This document shows, piece by piece, positions 53,538 to 62,709 of a stretch of DNA of 64,000 nt (position 1 is its first letter; each line of letters begins with the position of its first letter). The DNA lies in the NCBI GenBank assembly GCA_021650895.1, contig CP091278.1, forward strand, positions 3,067,659 to 3,131,658, written 5' to 3'. The DNA comes from Candidatus Jettenia sp. Lineage in GTDB: Bacteria > Planctomycetota > Brocadiia > Brocadiales > Brocadiaceae. Position numbers and translations under genes: made by a program. The notes beneath the pieces were generated by a model, which did no database searches, was not told where the DNA came from, and saw only the letters and a program-made list of their open reading frames with translations.

Positions 53538-54443
53538 CTATTGTTTTGTTTCCTTAACTGACTTGTTTAATTTCAGCCAGTTTTCCAGATATATATCCTG
53601 TTTAATTATTTGAACTCCTTGCATCTGTTTTATCTGGGAAAGTATATGCTCAAAATTTTTCAAATTCTTATTTACCTGCTCCTTATGAAACGGACTTCCC
53701 TGAGAATTTACGTATAAATGCCATGGGTGGATCGCAAATAGAAAGAGACCTCCTTTCGCTACCTCTCTTGCCCATAAAACTGCATCGATATATTCATGAG
53801 AGCTTCTTTTATCTTCAAAGATAGCCCATAAATAGGATGACATCTTTTTCCCTTCCCTATCAAGAAAAGAAGGAAGGGCTAGTTCTAAAAGATTCGAGCC
53901 AAATGTATTCAGTGAAAATGGTTTGCCTGCCCACGTAGCGCTGAGAGATACTGTTTCAGAGGAATCATACTGGAATCCCGCGTGTTCTAATGCTTTTATT
54001 ACCGTATGATTGACCCTTGTATAAGGCGCACGAAATCCCTTGATGTTTCGTGCAAATATTTTTTCCAGAATTTCCTTTGCTTTCTTAATTATCTCCTCAA
54101 CGATACCTTCTTCCATAGGCATTCCGGATATCTTTCCCAAAAAATCCTCGTGTCTCAGAGAATGGCAAGATACTTCGTGTCTTTCAGATAATTTGGGTAA
54201 ATTTATTCCTTCAGCGCCGAGTATCTGTGCCGTTCTCGCCTCATAAAATAAAGTCGACTCTATGGTATACACATCTAACAGCTCAAATATCTTTTGCAGT
54301 CCTTTTTTACATGCATCTGTACTTATCTTACCGCAGTGTACCGGGGAGGAGAGGGCATCATATTGTCCTTTGACAGCAGTATTAGCATCGGGGTCAATGT
54401 CGAGAGATATTGCAACATATAGGGGTTCGTCAGTATTTGCCAT
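53538..54443 (-). CDS. Polysaccharide deacetylase family protein
   Basis: 301 residues from ATG 54443 (MANTDEPLYVAISLD), one base after the lysS stop. NodB-type motifs: AISLDIDPDAN (first Asp), SCHSLRHEDF (His-x3-His metal pair) and FRAPYTRVN (third motif). CE4 enzymes remove N- or O-acetyl groups from glycans or peptidoglycan. No signal peptide is seen, so it may act in the cytoplasm on a precursor. The start overlapping lysS at 54494 is longer but unconserved. The operon with lysS is probably positional. Confidence 0.78.
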   Translation of the reverse strand: MANTDEPLYVAISLDIDPDANTAVKGQYDALSSPVHCGKISTDACKKGLQKIFELLDVYTIESTLFYEARTAQILGAEGINLPKLSERHEVSCHSLRHEDFLGKISGMPMEEGIVEEIIKKAKEILEKIFARNIKGFRAPYTRVNHTVIKALEHAGFQYDSSETVSLSATWAGKPFSLNTFGSNLLELALPSFLDREGKKMSSYLWAIFEDKRSSHEYIDAVLWAREVAKGGLFLFAIHPWHLYVNSQGSPFHKEQVNKNLKNFEHILSQIKQMQGVQIIKQDIYLENWLKLNKSVKETKQ

Positions 54444-54444
54444 G

Positions 54445-55875
54445 TTATTTTGGCTTGAGAGTTGGGAAAAGAATGACCTCCCGTATAGATACATTATTTG
54501 TTAAGAGCATGATAAGCCTATCTATACCGATTCCAAGGCCACCAGCTGGAGGCATACCATACTTTAAGGCGGTGAGAAAATCTTCATCTACTTTACCCGT
54601 AATATCAGCTTCTGTTCCCAATTGCTCATGGAATCGCTTATCTTGCTCAATAGCATCGTTTAGCTCAGAATATGAATTAGCTACCTCCATTGAAGAGATG
54701 TACAACTCAAATCGCTGGGCAAAACGATGATCATATTCACATACCTTCGTTAATGGACAGATTGAGGTTGGATAGTCTAATACAAAAGTTGGATTGATTA
54801 AAGCTCGTTCCACCATCTGCTCAAAGATGTTGTTAGCCATAGTATCTCTGTCAACCCCTTGAGTCTCAAGTCCCAATTCCTTTGATTTCCTTATTAATCC
54901 TGATTCATCCTCAAGACTTACACCACTATATTCTTTCAATAATTCAGAAAAAGTAACGCGGCGCCAGGGTGGTGTCATATCAATCTTTTGTTCCCCAAAA
55001 GTGATCTCATATCCACCATACAGTTCCTTTACAAGCGATGTTATAAGGTTTTCTGTAAGCTCCATCATACCATGATAGTCACTGTATGCCTGATACAACT
55101 CCATCATGGTGAATTCGGGATTATGCCGTGTAGAAATACCTTCATTTCTGAAGTTACGATTAATTTCATATACTCGCTCCATCCCGCCCACAAGTAACCT
55201 TTTTAGGTAAAGTTCCGGAGCAATCCTGAGATAGAGATCGATATCGAGGGCATTATGGTGCGTAATAAAAGGCCTTGCAACTGCTCCGCCCGGAATAGAT
55301 TGCATCATAGGCGTCTCTACTTCTACAAAACCACGATCATCTAAGAATCTTCGTATAAATTTCATGATTCTGATACGTTTAAGGAACGTTTCCATTACTT
55401 CGGAATTGGTAAATAAATCGACATACCGTTGTCGATGTCTTAATTCAACATCTTTTAGTCCATGCCATTTTTCTGGTGGTGTTAGTAAAGATTTTGACAG
55501 GATAGTAACATCATCAGCATATATGGTGATTTCTCCGGTCCTTGTTTTAAAGAGGGTACCTTCCACCCCTACGATATCGCCTAGATCCAGCAATTTAAAC
55601 ATTTCAAATTTTTCAGGGCCGACCTTATCGAGTTTTATATAAACCTGTATCTTTCCCGTCCAATCTTTAATATCTAAGAATGCGGTCTTTCCATGCGGAC
55701 GCATGGTTGAAATACGTCCAGCAGTTTTGGCCTGTATATCGTCTCGTTCGGCTACAAAGCTTTCTATAATTGATTTTATAGATTGTGTATTATCGTAGCG
55801 TTTACCGTAGGGATCTAGTCCCTTTTCACGCAATTTTTGAAGTTTATCAAAACGTTCTTGTTCGAATTTATCCAT
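54445..55875 (-). CDS. lysS: Lysyl-tRNA synthetase, class II
   Basis: 476 residues from ATG 55875 (MDKFEQERFDKLQ); an in-frame ATG at 55899 adds eight residues. The N-terminal OB anticodon-binding domain has AGRISTMRPHGKTAFLDIKD; the class II core follows with VETPMMQSIPGGAVARPF (motif 1), FRNEGISTRHNPEFTMMELY (motif 2) and GGLGIGIDRLIMLLTN (motif 3). It charges tRNA-Lys. The deacetylase gene follows after one base. Confidence 0.95.
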   Translation of the reverse strand: MDKFEQERFDKLQKLREKGLDPYGKRYDNTQSIKSIIESFVAERDDIQAKTAGRISTMRPHGKTAFLDIKDWTGKIQVYIKLDKVGPEKFEMFKLLDLGDIVGVEGTLFKTRTGEITIYADDVTILSKSLLTPPEKWHGLKDVELRHRQRYVDLFTNSEVMETFLKRIRIMKFIRRFLDDRGFVEVETPMMQSIPGGAVARPFITHHNALDIDLYLRIAPELYLKRLLVGGMERVYEINRNFRNEGISTRHNPEFTMMELYQAYSDYHGMMELTENLITSLVKELYGGYEITFGEQKIDMTPPWRRVTFSELLKEYSGVSLEDESGLIRKSKELGLETQGVDRDTMANNIFEQMVERALINPTFVLDYPTSICPLTKVCEYDHRFAQRFELYISSMEVANSYSELNDAIEQDKRFHEQLGTEADITGKVDEDFLTALKYGMPPAGGLGIGIDRLIMLLTNNVSIREVILFPTLKPK

Positions 55876-56180
55876 ATATTCTGTATCCAGGAAAAACATA
55901 CAACAGATATGAGGTAAAATAAAAGTCCAAAGTTAACTCATTTTATCAGCAATACAAAGACAGTCAAGGAAAATGGACAAGAATGAATTCCTGTCCAACA
56001 ATTTGACTTGACAATGTTATTTGTGTAAAGTACTTTGCTCTTATTATGAGAATCATAAAAATGCGGTACTAACGCAGATTTTTGAAAAGATTCAGGAGAA
56101 AAGAGAAAAAGTAGCAATAGTACCCCCCTGAAAGGGCGATCTGTTCGGAGAAATTTTGGAGAATAATAGGGTTATTGCAT

Positions 56181-56483
56181 ATGATTAAACATATTGTGAT
56201 GTGGAAACTAAAGGATGTTGCCGAAGGGTCTGGTAAGATGGTAAACGCTCGGAAGATGAAAGATCTTCTGGAATCATTGAAGGAAAAAATAGGAGAAGTC
56301 AAACACATAGAGGTTGGCATCAATGGTGTTAAGACAGATGCTTCTGCTGATGTTGTATTGTATTCTGAATTTGCGTGTATGGAAGACTTGGATAGGTATC
56401 AAAACCATCCGGAACATGTAAAAATTGTACAGTTTGTCAGGGAAGTATGTATGGAGCGGAGGGTGGTTGATTATGAAATATAA
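56181..56483 (+). CDS. Dabb (stress-responsive A/B barrel) domain protein
   Basis: 100 residues from ATG 56181 (MIKHIVMWKLKD), preceded by TAGGG 10 bases upstream. The Dabb pattern is clear: IKHIVMWKLKD at the start, VKHIEVGINGV in the middle and DLDRYQNHPEHVKIVQFV near the end. These small dimeric proteins are often of unknown function. The 3' end overlaps RNase R on the opposite strand by 13 bp. Confidence 0.85.
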   Translation: MIKHIVMWKLKDVAEGSGKMVNARKMKDLLESLKEKIGEVKHIEVGINGVKTDASADVVLYSEFACMEDLDRYQNHPEHVKIVQFVREVCMERRVVDYEI

Positions 56484-58639
56484 TCTTGTTCTCCTTTTTG
56501 ATTATTGCAGTGGATAAAATCAACTTCTCGTTTTAAAAAGTCGATCTTATAGATCTTTACTTTTACAACTTCTCCGATCCGATACATTCGTTTCCGTCGG
56601 GTGCCGATGAGCGCCATATTCTTTTTATCTATTCGATAGATATCGTCTGCCAGGGTGCGAATGTGAACAAGTCCTTCCAGGAGGTATTTATTGAGTTGAA
56701 CAAAAAATCCAAATTCCTGAATACCAGTAATGACACCCTCAAAGGTGTTTCCAACCTGATTTTCAAAGAACCGGAGTAATCGTAATTTAACAATTTCCCT
56801 CTCGGCATCATCCGCCCTCCGTTCAGTTATAGAGCAATGTTTTGCCCATTCAGTTAAATGTGTCAACCATAAGTTCTGTGTCACTGCAGACGATAGCTCG
56901 CCTGAAAAATATTGATCTAAAATTCTATGAACAATTAAATCTGGATAGCGGCGTATAGGTGAGGTAAAGTGAGTATAGTGATCCAGCGCAAGTGCAAAAT
57001 GCCTGCCTTCTCCTGCCGCATAAATTGCTTGTTTCATAGATTTTAAAAGTACCAGATTGATCGTATAAGCCTCAGGTTTTCCCCGTATTTTATCTAATAA
57101 CTTTTGTAATTGTTTACTTTTAAAGGGGTCTATTTTTGTCTGTTCTAATCCACGAATAAAACTTGCAAATTCCCACATATCTTCTTCGTCGGGTTCCGGA
57201 TGAGTACGGCACAAGAGTGGCATCTTTTTTTCAAACATGAACGTTGCTACCGTCTCGTTTGCCAGGAGCATACATTCTTCTATCAATTTATGAGAGATAT
57301 CTTTTTCAACCTTTTCTACATCTTTAACATAACCATGATCATCTAATTTGAGTGATACTTCAGGTAGATCTAACTCTATGGCTCCTCGATTGAGTCTATT
57401 TTCAAAAAGTAATTGAGCGAGGTGTGCCATATTACGCAACATATCTTCGGCATCATCAGCTATGCGTATGGTATTTTCGTTATTAAGAATGGCAGTGGCT
57501 TGATTGTATGTTAATCGTTTGGTTACCTTAATGATGGAGTGTTTAATCTCAGCCTTTATAAGACGCCCCCTATGATCGAGTGTCATAATAACACTTTTCG
57601 TGAGTCGGTCCTCTCCTTCTCTCAAACTACAGATATTGTTCGATAGCGCTTCAGGAAGCATGGGGATCACCTCTCCTGGTAAATAGACACTGGTGCCCCG
57701 ATACCGGGCTTCGTCATCAATAGCTGTATCGGGTTTTACATAATGTGATACATCGGCAATGTGTACACCGAGTAACCAGTCTCCGTGCTTATTTTTTTCG
57801 AGAGATACTGCATCATCAAAATCTTTGGCATCTTCAGGATCGATCGTAATCATGAGATTTTTGCGTAAATCGAGTCTGTCCTCGATTTCTTTCTGAGAGA
57901 CGTAGTGAGGAATATGTTTCGTCTCCTGTAGTATCTTTTGGTTGAAGGTATGCGGTAGTTTGAATTGATAGATAATGGAACGGAGGTCAACCTTGGGATC
58001 TCCTTCTTTTCCCAGTACTTCAGTTATTTCTCCTTCAGGATTAAGGTGTCTGGACGGCCATTCGGTAATTTGAGCAACTACTTTGTCACCGGGTTCCGCA
58101 CCCTTTGAAACATCTTCTGCAATATAAATATCTTTAAATAGCCTTGGGTTGTCAGGAGCAACAAACCGCATCCGTTTCGTTTTCTCGAAGGTGCCTACTA
58201 CCAATTCATTTACACGTTTTAGTACGTTAACGATTTGTCCTGATGTACCTCTTTTTTTTTCAAATTTTTTTTTGGGAATCTGGGCGGTTGCGGGTAATCG
58301 TACTACCACGAGATCTCCATGCATAGCAGAACCCATATCTTCCTCATTGACGTAAACATCTTTACCAGTGCCAGCGCCCTTTTTAACCGGAACAACAAAA
58401 CCAAATCCCCTTGGGTTGCACTCTAATGTGCCTACCATTAAATGTACCTTTTTGGGATCAGCGTACTGTTTTTGTTTAATCTTTACAACTTCACCGGAAA
58501 ATTCCAGATCATACAAAAGATCACAAAATGCTTGGTATTCTGTATCATCAATTTTAAAATGTTCTGCCAGCTCAGCGGCAGTCATAGGGCTGTATTTTTT
58601 GCTACGGATAAATTGAAGAATAGGGGTAGGATCGATCAT
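56471..58639 (-). CDS. rnr: Ribonuclease R
   Basis: 722 residues. An N-terminal helix-turn-helix-like part (PTPILQFIRSKKYSPMTAAEL) is followed by cold-shock domains (VGTLECNPRGFGFVVP), the RNB catalytic domain with DPEDAKDFDDAVS (Asp cluster) and LCRTHPEPDEED, and a C-terminal S1 domain (GVITGIQEFGFFVQL). It is a 3'-5' exoribonuclease that degrades structured RNA. A YhaM-like 3'-5' exonuclease gene lies just upstream on the same strand. The C-terminus is not extended by the usual basic tail of the E. coli protein. Confidence 0.94.
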   Translation of the reverse strand: MIDPTPILQFIRSKKYSPMTAAELAEHFKIDDTEYQAFCDLLYDLEFSGEVVKIKQKQYADPKKVHLMVGTLECNPRGFGFVVPVKKGAGTGKDVYVNEEDMGSAMHGDLVVVRLPATAQIPKKKFEKKRGTSGQIVNVLKRVNELVVGTFEKTKRMRFVAPDNPRLFKDIYIAEDVSKGAEPGDKVVAQITEWPSRHLNPEGEITEVLGKEGDPKVDLRSIIYQFKLPHTFNQKILQETKHIPHYVSQKEIEDRLDLRKNLMITIDPEDAKDFDDAVSLEKNKHGDWLLGVHIADVSHYVKPDTAIDDEARYRGTSVYLPGEVIPMLPEALSNNICSLREGEDRLTKSVIMTLDHRGRLIKAEIKHSIIKVTKRLTYNQATAILNNENTIRIADDAEDMLRNMAHLAQLLFENRLNRGAIELDLPEVSLKLDDHGYVKDVEKVEKDISHKLIEECMLLANETVATFMFEKKMPLLCRTHPEPDEEDMWEFASFIRGLEQTKIDPFKSKQLQKLLDKIRGKPEAYTINLVLLKSMKQAIYAAGEGRHFALALDHYTHFTSPIRRYPDLIVHRILDQYFSGELSSAVTQNLWLTHLTEWAKHCSITERRADDAEREIVKLRLLRFFENQVGNTFEGVITGIQEFGFFVQLNKYLLEGLVHIRTLADDIYRIDKKNMALIGTRRKRMYRIGEVVKVKIYKIDFLKREVDFIHCNNQKGEQDYIS

Positions 58640-58761
58640 CGTATTTTAGATTATTGAATTCTATTTATGTAAGTTTTCAAGATATCTGGCGTAGACTTCA
58701 GTTTTCTTTATCCATATTGCCACAATTTCATCCTTTTTTAAAGATAAATTCTCTGGAAAAG

Positions 58762-59706
58762 CTACTTTTTGTAAAGCCTGCGTTCAAACATTTTAACGTA
58801 ATCTGTCCACAGGCTATTGGTGTCTTTATGCTCAACTATAGCTCTTGTCGCGGCTTGTACCTTTGCATCCAGGTTATCCAGGTGGTGGAGTGCAATAGCC
58901 TCAGGGATACCGGGTTTCACTGGTGATCCCCATTCATATTCACCATGATGGCTTAAGATAAGATGAAAAAGGATATTGAGCAGATCGGGTGGAAAGTCTT
59001 CTATTTTGAGAGCTTTTTCATAGATCATAACAATGCCTGATGCGAGGTGTCCTGTAAGCTGTCCTTCATCGGTATATTGGAAACTGCGTTCACAGGATAA
59101 TTCCCGTGTTTTCCCAATATCATGCAAAATGACACCGGTAATTAATAAATCCCTTTTTATTTCAGGATAATGGTTTGAGAAGCTAATTGCCAGCTTAGTG
59201 ACAGAGAGGGTGTGTTCCAATAAGCCACCTAAAAATGCATGATGATTTTGCATGGCTGCAGGTACTGTGGAAAATATTTTGCAAAAGGACTCATCTGAAA
59301 AGAGGGCATTCAATAGTTTCGAAAGATATGTATCTTGAATTGTTTTGATAACTTGTTTGAGCTCGTTCATCATACCTGGTATATCTTTTTCAGTGCTAGG
59401 GATGAATTCCCCCATGGTAACTTGCGTTTCGGCAACAGGACAGAGTTCGTTAATTCGGATTTGCAAGGTATTATTAAAGGTCTCTACAATACCTTTTATT
59501 TTTATAAATTCATCCTTATGGAAACTATCACAAAGTTGACGTGCTGCATCCCATTTTCTTGCTTCAATAAAGCCGGACTTGTCCGCCAATTGTAAATTAA
59601 GATACGGTTTTTTTTCCCGTGTTTCTCTTACCTCCTTCTTCAATACAAGAAATACCTCTTCTACCGGTTCACCACTCTTTAGGGTTGATATATATTTTCT
59701 AGACAT
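58762..59706 (-). CDS. YhaM-like 3'-5' exoribonuclease (OB fold + HD domain)
   Basis: 314 residues. An N-terminal OB-type domain (~10-100; KKPYLNLQLADKSGFIEARKWD) is followed by an HD domain (~155-300): HHAFLGGLLEHTLSVTKLA, GVILHDIGKTREL (HD pair) and LILSHHGEYEWGSP. This is the layout of YhaM. It lies 122 bp upstream of rnr and runs the same way, so two 3'-5' RNA-decay enzymes may be co-expressed. Confidence 0.88.
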   Translation of the reverse strand: MSRKYISTLKSGEPVEEVFLVLKKEVRETREKKPYLNLQLADKSGFIEARKWDAARQLCDSFHKDEFIKIKGIVETFNNTLQIRINELCPVAETQVTMGEFIPSTEKDIPGMMNELKQVIKTIQDTYLSKLLNALFSDESFCKIFSTVPAAMQNHHAFLGGLLEHTLSVTKLAISFSNHYPEIKRDLLITGVILHDIGKTRELSCERSFQYTDEGQLTGHLASGIVMIYEKALKIEDFPPDLLNILFHLILSHHGEYEWGSPVKPGIPEAIALHHLDNLDAKVQAATRAIVEHKDTNSLWTDYVKMFERRLYKK

Positions 59707-60048
59707 CGTACCGTGTACTCTATAAATTTATTTTTAAGAAAATTTTTCCATATTATTACTGCCGAAAATATTTGTACGGATTTTACGTAAGGAAGGAATC
59801 AATGTCAAGGAGTATATATCTCTGCTAATCCTGCATTTTTTTGTTGAAATCAAATATTGAACAGATTAATATCTTGTGTTTATTCTGAGTGATGGTAATA
59901 TACATCACGGGAAAAGATTAAAGCAAAGAAGGTTAGGCATGCATCACGATGTATATCTTTGTCAGGATGTGTATCTCTAAATTGATTGATGATACCTGCG
60001 ATATTTTAAGGAATATTCATAAGAAACATATACGAGTATAATTCTAAC
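59707..60048. other. Divergent intergenic region before glyS
   Basis: 342 bp. It holds a candidate promoter (59844-59872) but no recognised T-box, tRNA or small gene. The glycyl-tRNA synthetase alpha subunit (glyQ) is not in front of glyS as it often is. Confidence 0.5.
59844..59872 (+). promoter_or_regulatory. Candidate sigma-70-type promoter for glyS
   Basis: TTGAAA (59844-59849), 17-base spacer, TAATAT (59867-59872). Both hexamers are near consensus and the spacing is optimal, but the region is AT-rich and the leader would be about 170 bases. Confidence 0.4.
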
Positions 60049-62172
60049 ATGACCGATGATCTACTTTTTGAGATTGGTACTGAAGAGATTCCTGCCGGTT
60101 ATATTATTCCGGCGCTAAATCAGATGGGAGCCTTATTTACAGAACGGGCAAAAAAATATCGTTTAGAAATACGCTCTGTTTATTGTACGGGCACGCCCAG
60201 GAGATTGGCCTTATTTGTAGAGGGTTTACCACAAAAGCAGGAAAGTGTTACAGAAGAAGTTCTGGGACCCTCCGCAGCAATTGCGTTTGATAAGGCAGGA
60301 AATCCTACAAAGGCAGGTATAGGTTTTGCTAAATCACAAGGTATAGATATACATAACCTTCACATAAAAAAAATCTCCAAAGGTGAGTATTGTTTTGCAA
60401 TAAAAAAGATAGAAGGCCAGGAGACGTTATACCTCTTACCGGATATTTTGGGTGAAATTATCAAGGGTATTTCATTTCCTAAATCAATGAAATGGAAAGG
60501 GAATCATCTGTTTTTTGCCCGTCCCATACGTTCGCTTCTTGCGATCTTTGGGGATAAGGTTGTTCCTGTGGAAATCGATGGGATTAAGGCTAATAAATAT
60601 ACCTTTGGGCATCCTTTTTTATCTGGGAAGAAGATTGAAGTGCCGAAAGCGGATGGTAATTTATACAAACAGTTACTGAAGCAGGAAAAGGTTGTTGTTG
60701 ATGTTACAGAGCGTCGTGAGGCAGTGCAAACAAAAATAACACAGCTTATGGTGCCGTATGATGCAAGTATTGATGATGAAGATTTGTTGGATGAGGTAAC
60801 GAACCTTATAGAATACCCCAATGCCATAGAATGCAGTTTTGATGAAGAATTCCTTGATATTCCAGCCGATGTTATAGAAACGGCAATGAAAGAACATCAG
60901 AGGTATTTTCCCATTAAAAAAAGAGATGGGAAATTACTCGCAAAATTTATAGCGGTACTCAATCGCGGTGAGAGCAGCGCTCATACTACTATTCGCGGGA
61001 ATGAACGTGTGTTGAAAGCGCGTCTTTCAGATGCCAGGTTCTTCTGGAAAGAGGATAAAAAAATCCAACTTGAAAAGCGGGTAGAAGATTTAAAAAATCT
61101 TTTCTTCCTTGAGAAATTAGGAAATTACTATGATAGGACAAACAGGATCATGGAACTTTCCAGTTTCATTGCTCACACATTAATTAATGTTAACACGTTG
61201 ACGATAGAAGATGCTGCGTTAGCGAAACGGGCTGCGTTTTTGTGTAAGGCAGATCTTTTAACACAGATGGTATCTGAATTCCCATCGCTGCAAGGAATTA
61301 TGGGGAAGGAGTATGCCGGGTGGGATGGTGAAGAACCTGCTGTTGCTTTAGCAATTGCAGAGCATTATATGCCTCGTTATGCTACAGACAATATCCCTGT
61401 ATCAAAAATTGGCGCAGTTGTAGGTTTATCTGATAAGTTCGATACCATATCGAGTTGTTTTGCCCTGGGTTTGATTCCAACAGGCTCACAAGATCCTTAT
61501 TCCTTAAGAAGACATGCCTACGGTATTATCCGTATTTTGGAAGAACATGGGTTTACCTTAGAACTTAAGGAAGTCTTTCATCGGTCTTTATCATTACTTC
61601 CTTTGTTCACAAAAGCAGATAGCGAACATATACTACACGAGAAATTAATTCCTGATATAAAGGGATTTTTTAAGGATAGATTATTTCAGATAAACATAGA
61701 AAGAGGATATCGTTATGATTTGGTAAATGCTGTCTTGAATGCAGGGATAGAATTTGATGATATTTATAACTTTTTACAAAGGTTAAAGGCTATAGCAAAT
61801 ATATCTCAGGAAAAATGGTGGCCTGAATTAGTTACCGTGGTAGAAAGGACATTCAACATTGGTAAAAAGGCAAATACCACTGGGTCGGTAAATGAAAATT
61901 TGTTTCAGGATACCGAGGAATATACTTTATGGGATATGTATAAAAAAGCTGAAGCAGATATCAGAAAACGGATAGATGAAAAAAAATACGAGGAAGTCTC
62001 TGAGATGTATTGTAATATCTTTGCTAAACCTGTTCATGCCTTTTTTGATAAGGTGTTTGTGAATGTTGAAGATGGAAGAGTGCGTAATAACAGACTGCTG
62101 CTCCTCAGGGAGATTAACGAGTTATATTCGAAAAAAATAGCTGATCTTTCCCAAATTATCATGCCCAATTAA
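60049..62172 (+). CDS. glyS: Glycyl-tRNA synthetase, beta subunit
   Basis: 707 residues, full family length. The start LLFEIGTEEIPAGYI and the motifs TPRRLALFVEGL, GPSAAIAFDKAGNPTKAGIGFAKSQG, HQRYFPIKK, RLSDARFFWKEDKK and PTGSQDPYSLRRHAYGI mark the beta subunit of the alpha2-beta2 enzyme; the last part is the HD-like and anticodon-binding region. It needs the alpha subunit (GlyQ), which is not in this window. An imperfect hairpin follows the stop. Confidence 0.95.
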   Translation: MTDDLLFEIGTEEIPAGYIIPALNQMGALFTERAKKYRLEIRSVYCTGTPRRLALFVEGLPQKQESVTEEVLGPSAAIAFDKAGNPTKAGIGFAKSQGIDIHNLHIKKISKGEYCFAIKKIEGQETLYLLPDILGEIIKGISFPKSMKWKGNHLFFARPIRSLLAIFGDKVVPVEIDGIKANKYTFGHPFLSGKKIEVPKADGNLYKQLLKQEKVVVDVTERREAVQTKITQLMVPYDASIDDEDLLDEVTNLIEYPNAIECSFDEEFLDIPADVIETAMKEHQRYFPIKKRDGKLLAKFIAVLNRGESSAHTTIRGNERVLKARLSDARFFWKEDKKIQLEKRVEDLKNLFFLEKLGNYYDRTNRIMELSSFIAHTLINVNTLTIEDAALAKRAAFLCKADLLTQMVSEFPSLQGIMGKEYAGWDGEEPAVALAIAEHYMPRYATDNIPVSKIGAVVGLSDKFDTISSCFALGLIPTGSQDPYSLRRHAYGIIRILEEHGFTLELKEVFHRSLSLLPLFTKADSEHILHEKLIPDIKGFFKDRLFQINIERGYRYDLVNAVLNAGIEFDDIYNFLQRLKAIANISQEKWWPELVTVVERTFNIGKKANTTGSVNENLFQDTEEYTLWDMYKKAEADIRKRIDEKKYEEVSEMYCNIFAKPVHAFFDKVFVNVEDGRVRNNRLLLLREINELYSKKIADLSQIIMPN

Positions 62173-62199
62173 ATGAGGCTGCTTTTGGCAGCACCTCAT
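62173..62199 (+). terminator. Hairpin after glyS (possible terminator)
   Basis: ATGAGGCTGC / GCAGCACCTCAT with a TTTTG loop forms an imperfect stem starting at the stop codon. It is followed by AAAAAAC rather than a T-run, so factor-independent termination on the plus strand is doubtful. Confidence 0.35.
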
Positions 62200-62214
62200 A
62201 AAAAACAGAGTTGA

Positions 62215-62272
62215 TGTAGGGCAGGGCTTGAGCCTTGCTTCCCCTCCTTTGAATATATGCACAGGGATAGTA
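62215..62272. repeat. Small dispersed repeat (copy 2)
   Basis: TGTAGGGCAGGGCTTGAGCC continuing to TTGCTTCCCCTCC and TGCACAGGGATAG, matching 45851-45902 with scattered changes. It lies between glyS and the ftsH promoter. Confidence 0.6.
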
Positions 62273-62408
62273 CCCTAAAGAATTGAAATGCCTAACATTA
62301 CTTAAATGGAACATTGTTGAACCCCACAGATATCCTGTTTATTTAAGCTAAGCCCGCTTGATACAGCTTATTTATCGCTATTACATTATTTTATGTATGA
62401 GTTTCTCA

Positions 62409-62437
62409 TTGACTGTTTTAGAAACATGGTATATATT
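62409..62437 (+). promoter_or_regulatory. Probable sigma-70-type promoter for the ftsH operon
   Basis: TTGACT (62409-62414), 17-base spacer, TATATT (62432-62437). Five of six bases match in each hexamer. Transcription would start near 62444, about 80 bases before the small ORF at 62523. Confidence 0.6.
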
Positions 62438-62522
62438 CTTAACAGAGATGCTTGATAATAAGCAAAAGTATTGCCTCTTTTATGATTAGCAAATTAACAT
62501 TTAAGAAAGCGAGGGCGTATAC

Positions 62523-62699
62523 ATGAAAAACGTGGAATTTTCTGTCGAGGGAACTATACTCAATATAAAGATAGATTTATCAAAGGAATTTGGTCCTTCT
62601 TCATCAGGAAAAAATATCATTGTTGCGTCAACGGAAGGGAACGTCACCATACCGAACCGTGAAGAAAAAATCGGTTTAAACGTCTACCGCAAAAAATAA
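62523..62699 (+). CDS. Short conserved-type protein (58 aa) upstream of ftsH
   Basis: ATG at 62523 follows GCGAGGG with 8 bases spacing. The 58-residue product is rich in beta-forming stretches: [36 protein letters not shown] and KIGLNVYRK. The GPSSSGK...VAST pattern resembles a family of very short uncharacterised proteins in several phyla, recognised only by general memory. It is 10 bp ahead of ftsH and shares its promoter. It is not a P-loop ATPase (too short, no core). Confidence 0.7.
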   Translation: MKNVEFSVEGTILNIKIDLSKEFGPSSSGKNIIVASTEGNVTIPNREEKIGLNVYRKK

Positions 62700-62709
62700 T
62701 CTTTACTAT

